Source: Arcuatula senhousia
Taxonomy: Eukaryota > Mollusca > Bivalvia > Mytilida > Mytilidae
Reading direction: 5' to 3'
Assembly (NCBI GenBank): GCA_963971305.1
Contig: OZ020303.1
Coordinates: 58,404,867 to 58,468,866 of the forward strand
Length of the DNA: 64,000 nucleotides
The notes under the pieces: generated by a model
What the model saw: the letters and a program-made list of their open reading frames with translations, nothing else
Databases searched by the model: none
What the model was told of the DNA's origin: nothing
In this document: positions 33,656 through 44,329 of the stretch, piece by piece
Numbering within the stretch: position 1 is the first letter of the stretch
Layout of the letters: every line of letters begins with the position of its first letter
Translations under genes and position numbers: made by a program

Positions 33656-34870
33656 AAATCTTGCGAAATGGGTCATATATGTCTTTTTGACTTATTCCTG
33701 TTTAACGTGTGTTTATTGAACGTTTCATCGTATTCCAGTGCATTAGTTGATATGCAATAGTTCAGACCTGAATTTTTTTTGCTATGGAAGATCTTTCTAT
33801 AGAGATCTTTATTCAAAATTGAATGAAAATTAAAGAATTCCTATAAATGACAATTGATATACCCTCATGTAATCAAAGGTTTTACTCTTGGGACATAAAC
33901 TATACGTTCAAATGCAATACCTAATAGATCACTTAATGCAAAAAAACCGGTAGTATAACATGCGTGGGACAAATGAAAGACGTTTAATTTTGTCATTCCA
34001 GGATAATGCTTTTACAGAAAAGGTTCTTAGTTTTGGAATATCTTGGTTAATTTCCCAACAGACATCAGAGAAATAGGATATGTATTAAGTTCTGTATTTT
34101 TTCTATTCTTCAATTTTTGATTTGATCTTTAAAAGAAAATGATTTTTGGTAGGCCTTATATGCAAACATGTCAAGACAATTACAGAGCAGCCTCTGTAAA
34201 ATCTTAAAAGTAAAAAGGCAAAGGAACATCACTTCGATCTTTCGGTTTTAATATCAATTGTGAATGCATTTACGTATTAATTAAAAATGTGCCAACAAGA
34301 TATGTTTGCAAACATGGAAACTGTATGTCATGAATGTTTGAATCCTTCATCATATCTACTAAATGTATTTAAGGCTTCGAAACTATCTTGAGCTTGCCTT
34401 TTTCTTTTACTGCTAATAAAGAATTATAATCCCCGTGTTTATATTTGTACTCCTTAATGAAATTAGGTAAACTACAACTTAATCCCTCTATTGAAATTTG
34501 CAACAATGGAAGATGATTACCGTGATCAGTTAAATTGACATCTATACAGAGGAGATTAACTTGTTATGGGTATGAATTTTTTTGCTTGAAGGAAAAAAAC
34601 TCCTACACTAAGGAAAAAAACTCCTACACTGTAGGAAGAAAACTCCTACATCAAAGATGGTAATATGACCATCAATTTGATAGTTTTTTCCTTTTCAAAT
34701 CAAAATCTGTTTAATATAATGTTACACTAAGGACAAAATCTTTTTACTTATGCATCATTTACATTTTACACCATCAAAGACCATACCATTTGATTCACAT
34801 AGAATTGAAAATACATGTATAACACGAAGCAAATATGGAAACCGCTTCTGCTCATATTTTGATGGGAAAT
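33656..34870. other. Non-coding spacer, nothing firm
   Basis: AT-rich. A small direct repeat AAAAAACTCCTACACT occurs at about 34597-34635. No exons were recognised. Confidence 0.4.
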
Positions 34871-34874
34871 TTCA

Positions 34875-34954
34875 ATCCTGATATGGGATATTGGCAAACA
34901 CTTTTTTTCGGAAATGGAATATTTGATAAAAGATTGGGGGGGGATATTGGTACC
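34875..34954. mobile_element. Left part of a second 217 bp-type MITE, split by the BEL/Pao insertion
   Basis: Contains GATATGGGATATTGG, then GGGGGGATATTGGTACC at its right edge, matching the right half of the intact MITE at 29716-29932. Its continuation, CCTTCTAAACGAGCCC, is found at 42795-42810 on the far side of the retrotransposon. The left end is diverged. Confidence 0.7.
34950..34954 (+). repeat. GTACC target-site duplication, left
   Basis: The same five bases lie directly after the right LTR at 42793-42797. A 5 bp duplication is usual for BEL/Pao elements. Confidence 0.9.
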
Positions 34955-35668
34955 TGTGTTTTTGTAAAGTTTATACTATCATGACGGATTCAAATACGAA
35001 TATCAGTTCATATGTTCTTTATTAATGTTCATCTTCTTACACAATTGAACGTACATAATGACATATGAGAAGGATTGACTGCAAAAAATACAAATGAACT
35101 GAATAAATATATTGCCCACAAAATATGAAAATACAAGCAATATTCTAAACACAAACATCAATAAGTAAATAAACAATTGTAAATACCAAGTAAGGACCTA
35201 AATGCATATTTCTCACTGTTGATATTTCATACATGTTTTGTGTGTAAGTTCATGTTATCTGTGTTTTCTTTTCAACAATATGCATATACAATATGAAAAT
35301 AATACAATAATAATATGTTTAAAGAAGTTATACTAGGTTTGACAAATGTATGACATATGCCCTTCATTGGCTTCAAGGTCATGTTTTCAATGTTCAAAAT
35401 GCATGCAAGCTCAAAAATACAATAAACTGCTTGCTCATAATAATTACACATTTATAACATTACATTAACTCTTAATTAAGTAAACATACCGTATTGTTTG
35501 ACCATAGTATTCTTAATATCTTCAAAAACACATTAATGACATGACTTTCCATTTTCCCTTCATGTTTACAATAGTGGGGAAATCTAATATAGGGGAAAGA
35601 AACAACATTTGTGACACAAAAAACTAAAGTGTTCATTTTATGTATATAATGTCATTTTGGGCTTAACA
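34955..35668 (-). repeat. 3' LTR of the BEL/Pao element (714 bp)
   Basis: Begins TGTG and ends AACA on the plus strand, so it has the TG..CA form in both readings. Compared with the other LTR I count six substitutions and one 8 bp indel (AATGACAT present near 35057), so identity is about 99 %. The element reads on the minus strand, so this is its downstream LTR. Confidence 0.93.
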
Positions 35669-35670
35669 TA

Positions 35671-35680
35671 CCGGCCCCTT
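35671..35680 (-). promoter_or_regulatory. Polypurine tract of the BEL/Pao element
   Basis: On the element's strand AAGGGGCCGG lies two bases before the downstream LTR. This is the expected site and composition for priming plus-strand DNA synthesis. Confidence 0.65.
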
Positions 35681-36012
35681 AATTGCAATCTTACAGATTT
35701 CAATTATCTCATTATTAAAAAGACCAAAATACAAATTAAGAAAAATATTCAAATTGTTCTGGAATGACCAGCAATATCTACTTTATCACTTTAAATGAAA
35801 TCAAAAATTTTCAAAAATCTAAATTAAATCACTTAATTCAAAAATAAAACTGAAACCAAAATCAAAATGAATTCAAATTCAAAATCAAAAATGTAATCAA
35901 ATTCAAAAATCAAAATCAGAGTTCAATATACAAAATTCTAAAATATATATTTGACAAGGTTAAAGTTCAGCTCAAATTAATCTGTCCAGCTAGTCAAAAT
36001 TTAATATTATCT
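35681..36012 (-). other. 3' untranslated stretch of the BEL/Pao element
   Basis: About 330 bases between the polyprotein stop and the polypurine tract. It is rich in AATCAAAATTCAAA-type low-complexity words (35790-35930). No further coding frame. Confidence 0.7.
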
Positions 36013-39000
36013 TCAATCATCAGATTCTAGAATCAAGCACAACTTCCCAATGGGTCTTGTGAGCACATTGGTTGGAGTCTTCACTTTCGCAATTCGAACT
36101 ACTCCAAATTTGTCAGAAATAACATCTATCACTCGTCCCATTGTCCATGAGTTTCTCGGAGTTTTATCCACAATCAAAACAATATCATTTATCTGAATAT
36201 TCCGTCCTTGTTTGTTCCATTTCATTCTTTGCTGTAGTAATGGAAGGTATTCCTTAGACCACCTACTCCAGAACAAGTCTGCCAGATATTGCACATGACG
36301 CCAACGACGCTTTACGTAACAGTCTGTTTTGTCAAATAATCCTGGCGGAGCATTTACACCAGATCGAAGTAATAACAGATCGTTTGGAGTCAGGGGTTTC
36401 AAGTCTGTAACATTTTCTGATATTTCAGTAATCGGCCTATTGTTAAGAATCGACTCCACTTCACAGAATAGTGTATGCAAGCCTTCATCGTTGAGTTTGA
36501 TAGTTTGTTCGTGCATGACTGCGTACAATACTTTCCTAACTGAGCGAATCAAACGTTCCCAAACACCTCCAAAATTTGATGCTGCAGGAGGATTGAATTC
36601 CCAGTCAATGTTTTTGTCCAACATAAAGTTGTTAAGTTGAGTTTGGTTCAATCTCTGAATGTCTTCACGCAATTCACGCTCAGCTCCAACTAGATTGGAA
36701 CCGTTGTCTGATCTAATCAACTTAGGAACACCACGGCGTGATATAAACCTTCGAATTGCATTTATGCAAGAGTCTGTATCTAATGAGTGAGCAATTTCCA
36801 AATTAATAGCACGAATTTTCAGACAAGTAAATATCACTCCATAACGCTTAACTACTGATCGTTTCTGTTTGATTTCAAACGGTCCAAAATAATCTATTCC
36901 TACCATTGTGAATGGTGAAATATCAATTGTTACTCTATCGACCGGTAAATTTGCCATTTTCTGTTGCATTGCTGGTGATCTATACTTGCGGCATATCACA
37001 CATTTTGAAGTTACACTTTTGATGATCGAACTTGCTCCTATGATCCAAAAGTTTTCTCTGAGTTTTGTCAATATGGCATTCTTTCCTAGATGTCCTATTT
37101 GACGGTGAATACTTAATATGAAGAGACGTGATAAAAGGGATGATTTCGATAGTAACATTGGATGCTTCATGTCTTCACTAAGTTCTGATCTTGATAATCG
37201 TCCACCAACTCGAATAAATCCTCGCTCATCAATAAAGGGATCTAACTTGTAGAGTACTGATTGTCGTTTTACTTGAGTTCCCGATTCTATCCTTTCTAAT
37301 TCTTCGTTGAAACATTGTCGTTGTTCATGCTGGATAAGAGCTCTCTCTGCCTCTTGTAATTCATGAATACTTAATCGTGTCGTTTTAACGAGATGCTTCG
37401 ACGCATTCAATCTTATTTGTCGCATTTTAACTTTATGCTCCTGCTCACATTTCGCTTCATGATTTAGTTGTACAATTCTTTTGAGATTTGTCTTAGCTTT
37501 TAGTATCCATGCTACTGCTCTTTTCAAACGATTGTAATCGGAAAAGTATGTGAGAAAGGTATCACTGATGATAGATCCTGTTTCTAACCCTGTGGTATCT
37601 GCCATATTAACTACTCGTTTAACTTCACTATCATCTTCCGGTATCACAAGATCTACGGTTTCCTGTGGCCATGTTGGTTCGGCTTGCCACAGAAATTCGG
37701 GTCCTGATATCCATTCAGGATGTCTACGGAACTGATCGACTGTCATACCACGTGATGCGAAATCAGCAGGGTTTTGTTTAGTGTTAACATACTTCCATTG
37801 ATCATTGGTGGTAGCTTCATGTATCAACGCTATTCTGTTTGCCACAAAAGTTTGATATCGTGCACTTCGATTGCGAATATATCCCAGAACGGTCATACTA
37901 TCTGTCCAGAAATATACTTTGTCGATACTCAAACTAATTTCTTGCAGAATAATGTTGCTGAGGCGTACTGCTCTAGCTGCCGCTGTTAACTCCATTCTCG
38001 GAACAGTAACTACTTTCAATGGTGCAACCCTGGACTTGCCAATTAGAAACGAACAATGAATGTTGCCTTTGTCATCAACCAATCGGATATACATAACTAC
38101 ACCATAACCTTGGTTACTCGCATCCGAAAAGCAATGAATTTGAGTTGACACAACATTTCCAAAATCTTGCGGTTTGTAACATCGTGCTACTTTGATATGC
38201 TGTAATTCAGTCACCTGATTTAACCAATTATTCCATCGTTTCTGATCGTTTGTACTTATTTCGTCATCCCATTTAATTCCTTGTAGACACAAACTTTGCA
38301 AAATCTGTCTTCCTAACAGAACAAATGGTGACACTATTCCAATAGGATCATAAATCGAACTGACTACGGACAATATACCACGCTTGGTAAGAGGCTGACT
38401 TTTTACTTGAATTTGAAATCCAAATGAGTCACTTGCAACGTACCAAAACACTCCTAGAGCTCGCTCAGCTGGGCATTCACCTTCAAAGTTCCATTGTTTC
38501 ATCTCTTTAGCACGGTGTTCTTCAGGAATAGAGTCCATCACTTCTTTACTTGTGCTGACCCATTTCGTGAGATTGAAACCACCTTTGACGCACATTGATC
38601 TAATATCGTTGACTAAAGTTATCGCCTTTTCATTTGATGCAGTAGACGCTAAACAGTCATCGACATACATATTGTCCTTGATAACTTTTGCTGCTTCAGA
38701 TTCTAAATGAACATTATTATCATCTGCTGTTCGTCGTAGCGCAAAATTACAAACACTAGGTGAAGACGTGGCTCCGAAAATATGAACGGTCATTCTGTAT
38801 TGTTCCGGTTTAGAGTCAATATTACCATCTGGCCACCATAAGAAACGCAGAAAATTTCTATCTTTCGGAGGCACTTTGACCTGGTAAAACATACTCTCAA
38901 TATCACCTATCAACGCAACTTTCTCTGTTCGAAACCTCAGTAGAACACCTAACAAGTTGTTAGCTAAGTCCGGACCTTGAAGTAATAGCTTATTGAGTGA

Positions 39001-42000
39001 TGTTCCCATATACGAAGCAGAACAATCAAAGACTACCCTTATCTTATTTGGTTTCTTTGGGTGATAAACACCATGGTGGGTAATGTACCATACACGACCA
39101 TCATCTCGCTGTAATTCCTCTTCTGGAACCTTTTCAGCATATTGCTTTTCTAGAATATTGTTCATGAAAACAATATAATCTTCCTTGAATTTGTCGTTTT
39201 TTAACATCTTTGACTTAAGTCCCTTGAGTCGTTGATAACCTTGTGAAATGTTGCTCGGAAGTTTCACATCCTGGTTTCGAAACGGCAAATCGACATGATA
39301 ATGACCATCCTTGAATTCGATTGACTTATCAACTTGTTTCATGAATTCATTATCTTCAATAGAGTTCTCGCGTTTGTCGTTTATCAAAAGTTCCGGAAAA
39401 TCAACATTCATCGACTTTTGAACAATGTAGTCCAGATTGTCTCTATCTTCTAATTCGTTGATAGCTTCCACGTGAGCTCGGTTTATTACAGTATCAGTAT
39501 TGTCATTTGAATCATTTCGAATACAATTCCACACTATCCAGCCTAGTCTACTGCGAGTAGCATGTGGCGATCCTGAAGGGCCTACTGCGACTTCAAACGG
39601 AGTAAATGCATCTGGTACATTATTTCCGATCATAATTCCAATGCTAGTATTTCCGGCGATATCAGGATAACGAATGTCATTCAGATGAGACCATTTAGAC
39701 AACTCCTCGTTTGTCGGAATGTGGGATTTCGACACCGGCATTTGATACTTAGTGTAGACAGTGGGCATATCAATCACTGAATTCATGTCCATATCACACA
39801 CTTGCAATCCGTTTAACGCATAAGATCTGAATTTATATGGATTTCCCATGGTTTTTAGACATAATTCCAAAGACTTTCCAGATCCTCCTAACTGGTGCAT
39901 GATGTCTTCTGTACAAAAAGAGACGTTACTTCCGGGGTCAATAAACGCATAGGTTTCTATTACTTTGTCCTTGTTTTTCATCTTAACTTTCACAGGAACA
40001 ATTACCATCGCACATGAGGCGTTACCGGCCCCTAGTTGCCTTACTACATCAGAAACGTTACATGATCCTTTTTCCAGTGGCATCTTTTCGCTATCATTTT
40101 TTTGAACTTTCTTTTCATCATGCAAAATTGATGGATGTTTCTTGTGACAAATTTTACAAGTAAGTCTATTTCTACACATTTTTGTAAGATGCCCTTTCTT
40201 CAGACAACCAAAGCATAATGCATGGCTCTTCAAGTGTTCATATCTCTGTTTATGATCTACTTGTACGATAGCTGAACAATCTTCCAATTTATGATTCTTT
40301 ACACTACAGTATGAACACTCAGTTTTACTAGAGTTTATGCTCTGTTTCGTAGACTCTGTTGCATCAGTTGCAAACACATTCGTTGGTTTTGCATTTCTGT
40401 TTCGATCATGACTATCCTTTGTTGACTTACTGTTTAATGCTCGTGTTCCATATGTAAAATCGTTCACTTTTTTAGCCTCGCCTTGAACGAAATCCACAAA
40501 ATGAAGAAATCTAATCGATTGTTCATTGATCTTCATTCTTAAAACGATACTTCTCCATCTATCATGCAAATAAAACGGTAATTTACACAATAGTTTCTTT
40601 ATATTCTCAGAATATTCTAAAATCTTGAGAGCGTCAATACTGTATGCCGCATTTTCACATTCAACTAAAAATAATGCAAGTTCATCTAGGCCTTTCGCAT
40701 CGTTCGACTTTATCAACGGCCAATCTAAAGCTTTTTGAATGAATGCACTGGCTATAATGTCACTACTACCATATCTTTCTTCAAGTTGTTTTATGGCACT
40801 TTTAAATGCAAATTCTCCAATCATGTGACTGTAGCCGGATACAACTTTGTTAGCTTCTCCGTAAGTGAACTGTTCTAGGTAATTCATTTTTTCGTCTTCT
40901 GTTTCACAATTGTTTACAACTTTTGCATTGAACTGGCGAATAAATCTACGAAATTGCAATGGATCTCCTCCGAACTTCTTAATATCAGCTACAGGTTTTC
41001 GTAGGTTCTCGACTATACAAGCTATAGTTTCGCTTTCACCAGATTCTTGAGAGTGACTTTCCGATTCTTGATCATCCTGATTGTAGCTGTATTCATCACT
41101 TTGTTTCACAAACGTTCTAGATGGCACACTATAAGTTCTATTGATTCTGTCATTGTACGACTCTATCTGACTGTCGTTATCTCTTTGTCTTACGTTACTT
41201 TCACTTCTAGCTTCTGTGCGGTTCTGATTACTATTTATATCATTTTGTGTTGATTTACCACACTGAAATGGTTCCGCTGTTGGATTTAATGTTTCTTTCG
41301 TTTCATAAACAGAACTCTGGAACTGCCGACTAAAACTTTCTCCCTGACGACTTACATTATCTAATAATTTATGACTTATTCTATCTCCTTGGCGACTTCC
41401 TTGGTCTGACATATTCAATTTTGAAGTTTCTATTTGTTCATACTTGTCAAGTATTTCACTTCTTGCCTTTGATATTCCAATTTCTGTTGACAATTGAAGC
41501 TCTTCTTCTTCAATAGCTAATTGCACCTTTGCTAATTCGAGTCTTTTCTTCTTTTGCAACGCTTCTCGTTTCAATTCAAGTTCTATTTTGTGTTGTTCTT
41601 CTTTTAATTTACTAGACGAAATCTTGCTTAGATTAGAAGACTTTGAATGTCCACTACTATTTGAACGAGAACGGGGATAGCTACTTGCAATACTTCTACT
41701 TTTCGTACTAACTTTGAAGTAACTTTCTATAGACTGTTTGAAATCATTTAGGAATCTATCACGATCTTCAAAAGTTTGTACATAAGCCTCTTTTTCTGGT
41801 TCAGGTATTCTTGCCATAACCATTTGATGATGTTCAATGTATTGTTCATATTTATCCATATAGAGCGAATACTTTGCTTTAATTTGTTCATAGGTTGCAT
41901 CAGTTTTCATCAAATCTAAGATTTTTTCTGACATGTTACAGAGTTTTTCAAATAGGACTTTGAGTTTCTCGCTTTCATTTTCAAATCCTTTTGCTGAAAA

Positions 42001-42057
42001 CGTTCTTCGTCTTTCATCACTTGTTACCCCATCATTGAATTCTTCTGATTGATCCAT
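36013..42057 (-). CDS. BEL/Pao polyprotein (Gag, protease, reverse transcriptase, RNase H, integrase)
   Basis: 2014 residues in one open frame. In order: a charged, coiled-coil-rich N-terminus (1-220); a DUF1759-like Gag core starting about residue 355 (FGGDPLQFRRFI); three Cys/His knuckles at about 580-650 (CSYCSVKNHKLEDC, CFGCLKKGHLTKMC, CKICHKKH); an aspartic protease with AFIDPGSNVSF near 705; reverse transcriptase with GDIESMFYQV near 1050 and YVDD near 1129; RNase H with FSDASNQGYG near 1307 and WTDSMTVLG near 1381; the integrase HHCC finger (HRQIGHLG to CVICRK, about 1648-1688); the integrase core with GIDYFGPF (about 1720), SDNGSN (about 1782) and the glutamate in GGVWERLIR (about 1833); and a DUF5641-type C-terminal domain (about 1905-2005). 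All catalytic residues expected for the family are visible, so it could be active. It acts in virus-like particles and in integration. Confidence 0.96.
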   Translation of the reverse strand: MDQSEEFNDGVTSDERRRTFSAKGFENESEKLKVLFEKLCNMSEKILDLMKTDATYEQIKAKYSLYMDKYEQYIEHHQMVMARIPEPEKEAYVQTFEDRDRFLNDFKQSIESYFKVSTKSRSIASSYPRSRSNSSGHSKSSNLSKISSSKLKEEQHKIELELKREALQKKKRLELAKVQLAIEEEELQLSTEIGISKARSEILDKYEQIETSKLNMSDQGSRQGDRISHKLLDNVSRQGESFSRQFQSSVYETKETLNPTAEPFQCGKSTQNDINSNQNRTEARSESNVRQRDNDSQIESYNDRINRTYSVPSRTFVKQSDEYSYNQDDQESESHSQESGESETIACIVENLRKPVADIKKFGGDPLQFRRFIRQFNAKVVNNCETEDEKMNYLEQFTYGEANKVVSGYSHMIGEFAFKSAIKQLEERYGSSDIIASAFIQKALDWPLIKSNDAKGLDELALFLVECENAAYSIDALKILEYSENIKKLLCKLPFYLHDRWRSIVLRMKINEQSIRFLHFVDFVQGEAKKVNDFTYGTRALNSKSTKDSHDRNRNAKPTNVFATDATESTKQSINSSKTECSYCSVKNHKLEDCSAIVQVDHKQRYEHLKSHALCFGCLKKGHLTKMCRNRLTCKICHKKHPSILHDEKKVQKNDSEKMPLEKGSCNVSDVVRQLGAGNASCAMVIVPVKVKMKNKDKVIETYAFIDPGSNVSFCTEDIMHQLGGSGKSLELCLKTMGNPYKFRSYALNGLQVCDMDMNSVIDMPTVYTKYQMPVSKSHIPTNEELSKWSHLNDIRYPDIAGNTSIGIMIGNNVPDAFTPFEVAVGPSGSPHATRSRLGWIVWNCIRNDSNDNTDTVINRAHVEAINELEDRDNLDYIVQKSMNVDFPELLINDKRENSIEDNEFMKQVDKSIEFKDGHYHVDLPFRNQDVKLPSNISQGYQRLKGLKSKMLKNDKFKEDYIVFMNNILEKQYAEKVPEEELQRDDGRVWYITHHGVYHPKKPNKIRVVFDCSASYMGTSLNKLLLQGPDLANNLLGVLLRFRTEKVALIGDIESMFYQVKVPPKDRNFLRFLWWPDGNIDSKPEQYRMTVHIFGATSSPSVCNFALRRTADDNNVHLESEAAKVIKDNMYVDDCLASTASNEKAITLVNDIRSMCVKGGFNLTKWVSTSKEVMDSIPEEHRAKEMKQWNFEGECPAERALGVFWYVASDSFGFQIQVKSQPLTKRGILSVVSSIYDPIGIVSPFVLLGRQILQSLCLQGIKWDDEISTNDQKRWNNWLNQVTELQHIKVARCYKPQDFGNVVSTQIHCFSDASNQGYGVVMYIRLVDDKGNIHCSFLIGKSRVAPLKVVTVPRMELTAAARAVRLSNIILQEISLSIDKVYFWTDSMTVLGYIRNRSARYQTFVANRIALIHEATTNDQWKYVNTKQNPADFASRGMTVDQFRRHPEWISGPEFLWQAEPTWPQETVDLVIPEDDSEVKRVVNMADTTGLETGSIISDTFLTYFSDYNRLKRAVAWILKAKTNLKRIVQLNHEAKCEQEHKVKMRQIRLNASKHLVKTTRLSIHELQEAERALIQHEQRQCFNEELERIESGTQVKRQSVLYKLDPFIDERGFIRVGGRLSRSELSEDMKHPMLLSKSSLLSRLFILSIHRQIGHLGKNAILTKLRENFWIIGASSIIKSVTSKCVICRKYRSPAMQQKMANLPVDRVTIDISPFTMVGIDYFGPFEIKQKRSVVKRYGVIFTCLKIRAINLEIAHSLDTDSCINAIRRFISRRGVPKLIRSDNGSNLVGAERELREDIQRLNQTQLNNFMLDKNIDWEFNPPAASNFGGVWERLIRSVRKVLYAVMHEQTIKLNDEGLHTLFCEVESILNNRPITEISENVTDLKPLTPNDLLLLRSGVNAPPGLFDKTDCYVKRRWRHVQYLADLFWSRWSKEYLPLLQQRMKWNKQGRNIQINDIVLIVDKTPRNSWTMGRVIDVISDKFGVVRIAKVKTPTNVLTRPIGKLCLILESDD

Positions 42058-42086
42058 CTTGTGAATGTATCAATACGTCAATAAAA

Positions 42087-42792
42087 TGTGCTTTTGTAAA
42101 GTTTATACTATCATGACGGATTCAAATAAGAATATCAGTTCATATGTTCTTTATTAATGTTCATCTTCTTACACAATTGAACGTACATATGAGAAGGATT
42201 GACTGCAAAAAATACAAATGAACTGAATAAATATATTGCCCACAAAATATTAAAATACAAGCAATATTCTAAACACAAACATCAATAAGTAAATAAACAA
42301 TTGTAAATACCAAGTAAGGACCTAAATGCATATTTCTCACTGTTGATATTTCATTCATGTTTTGTGTGTAAGTTCATGTTATCTGTGTTTTCTTTTCAAC
42401 AATATGCATATACAATATGAAAATAATACAATAATAATATGTTTAAAGAAGTTATACTAGGTTTGACAAATGTATGACATATGCCCTTCATTGGCTTCAA
42501 GGTCATGTTTTCAATGTTCAAAATGCATGCAAGCTCAAAAATACAATAAACTGCTTGCTCATAATAATTACACATTTATAACATTACATTAACTCTTAAT
42601 TAAGTAAACATACCGTATTGTTTGACCATAGTATTCTTAATATCTTCAAAAACACATTAATGACATGACTTTCCATTTTCCCTTCATGTTTACAATAGTG
42701 GGGAAATTTATTATAGGGGAAAGAAACAACATTTGTGACACAAAAAACTAAAGTGTTCATTTTATGTATATAATGTCATTTTGGGCTTAACA
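42087..42792 (-). repeat. 5' LTR of the BEL/Pao element (706 bp)
   Basis: The upstream LTR in the element's reading direction; it should carry its promoter. TG..CA ends. It differs from the other LTR by six substitutions and an 8 bp deletion. Flanked on the right by GTACC (42793-42797). Confidence 0.93.
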
Positions 42793-42797
42793 GTACC
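42793..42797 (+). repeat. GTACC target-site duplication, right
   Basis: Partner of 34950-34954. After it the host MITE resumes with CCTTCTAAACGAGCCC. Confidence 0.9.
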
Positions 42798-42810
42798 CCT
42801 TCTAAACGAG

Positions 42811-43440
42811 CCCAAAAACTATATATACAGATAGACACTTAAACAGTCAACGAATCTAAAGGTATTCAACAGTATACTTTCGATAAGAATGACCTCGTTT
42901 ATGACTAAAAATGTATAAGAAATCTGAATAATCAGTAATATCAGATATTTCAGATATATCTGAGGACAAACTATGATGAATAGAGTTGTAAAAACCATAA
43001 AATAAATTGATTATTAAAGCATTTCATAAAAAAAATAATTTTAATATGCTAAAAGTACTCTGATATAGAAAATAGTTTTTAATAACAAGTATTTCCTAAA
43101 AAAAACATGTAACCTACTATAGCATTTCATTAGTTCAGTTCGTACTATTCAATTTCTACAGGTAAATTTTTCAAACAGGTAAAATTTTCATACAGGTAAA
43201 TTTCTCTTTCCTAAAACAAGATAATCTTGTTTGTATAGCTGTTACTTCAACTGATCAAAGAGATCAAGTTTCATTGTTGCAAATTTCAACAGAGAGATTA
43301 TTCTCAAGTTTACCAGAGTTCACCAGGGTCATGCAACCCAAGGTCGTGGATTGTTAAACTTTACTTGCTATAATAGTGTTCAATTAACAATGGCGTTGAA
43401 TAGATACCATTTGTCGTAGAGATATTTGTTATGTATTTCA
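42811..43440. other. AT-rich spacer, nothing recognised
   Basis: No exon, hairpin or repeat copy could be assigned. A minor triple repeat of ACAGGTAAATTT words occurs at 43159-43204. Confidence 0.4.
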
Positions 43441-43459
43441 ATGAGACCAGTACGGTATG

Positions 43460-43720
43460 GGTGTGTTGCGTCAAGCGGAAACTCATAGTTTATCTGGAGA
43501 ACACGAGTTCACTTTCAGTTTGATGCGAGTCCGTTCTGCTTTTTGCATGCAGTTAAGTTGTTTTGTTTCTTCGTAGTGTTGCTATATTTGATGTTCGTCG
43601 TTTTTTTTTGTGTCTTTTTCCTTCGTTTCTCTGCTTTTTACAAAAAATCATGTTCGAAACCATTCAGAGTAAGGTTGTTTTTTAACGACTTCCCTGACAT
43701 TTACATTTATTTTTCTCACG
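43460..43720 (+). repeat. 3' end of the dispersed reverse-transcriptase element, truncated copy
   Basis: CGTCAAGCGGAAACTC, then GGAGAACACGAGTTCACTTTCAGT and TGCATGCAGTTAAGTTGTTTTG, follow the order of the 63720-63850 tract. Diverged. No reverse transcriptase precedes it. Confidence 0.45.
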
Positions 43721-43848
43721 GAAGAAGCTATATATGTGGTGCAGGATATCGTGTCTCCACCAACTTCACAGATAAACCATTGAGTAAAGTTTCCGGATTT
43801 TTAAGATAAATTTGACAGGGGTAAATTTATATGCACGTTTGCAGTTTG

Positions 43849-44032
43849 CAGGCCCAGATCCAAGGAAAGGCTAACCGGGCATACGTCCCCTTAAACTGAC
43901 AAAAATCATGTTTTTTTTCACATAATTCACGGAAGAAACACAAAAGATGCGCCTCGTTTCGATCGCCGATCTTCAACAAAATCCTCTGATGCCAACCTTA
44001 AACTAAAATTCGGGATCCGCCCCTGAATATTC
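43849..44032. repeat. Degenerate MITE with GGATCCGCCCC right end
   Basis: Starts GGCCCAGATCCAAGG and ends GGGATCCGCCCCTG, related to the 18897-19048 family. The inverted ends are imperfect. Confidence 0.45.
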
Positions 44033-44329
44033 TGCATTTACCAATTGAGTTTACAACATATCGCAACTGACACGCTATTCCTGGGTTTATTAGTGTGTAT
44101 CATGATTTCCGTGATAGAGAATCACGTCTGAGACCCACTTATTGCTTATACACAGCGATAAATTCCTCCTCAGTTGTTGTCGTCACTCAAAGAAAAAAAT
44201 ACAGAAGATCTTGCTCATAGACAAATATTTGTCATCCTTTACCAGGTTTAACCTACAAACAAGAGACTTCCAGGCACCCGAATCACTCACCTGGTCCTTA
44301 AGCGTATACATACGGGTCTCTTTTATGAG

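Larger units (their letters stand above)
34955..42792 (-). mobile_element. BEL/Pao LTR retrotransposon, apparently full-length and young
   Basis: A 7.8 kb element with LTRs at 34955-35668 and 42087-42792, a GTACC duplication on both sides and one uninterrupted 2014-codon polyprotein on the minus strand. A polypurine tract AAGGGGCCGG lies beside the downstream LTR (reverse complement of 35671-35680). Only 29 bases separate the upstream LTR from the polyprotein ATG, and no obvious tRNA-complementary primer site starting TGG is seen there. The near-identical LTRs and intact frame imply a recent insertion. No envelope-like frame is present. The insertion interrupts a MITE of the 29716 type. Confidence 0.95.

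Noticed and set aside
41047..41253. Plus-strand frames within the BEL/Pao element
   Set aside because: They lie opposite an intact 2014-codon frame and have no features of their own.
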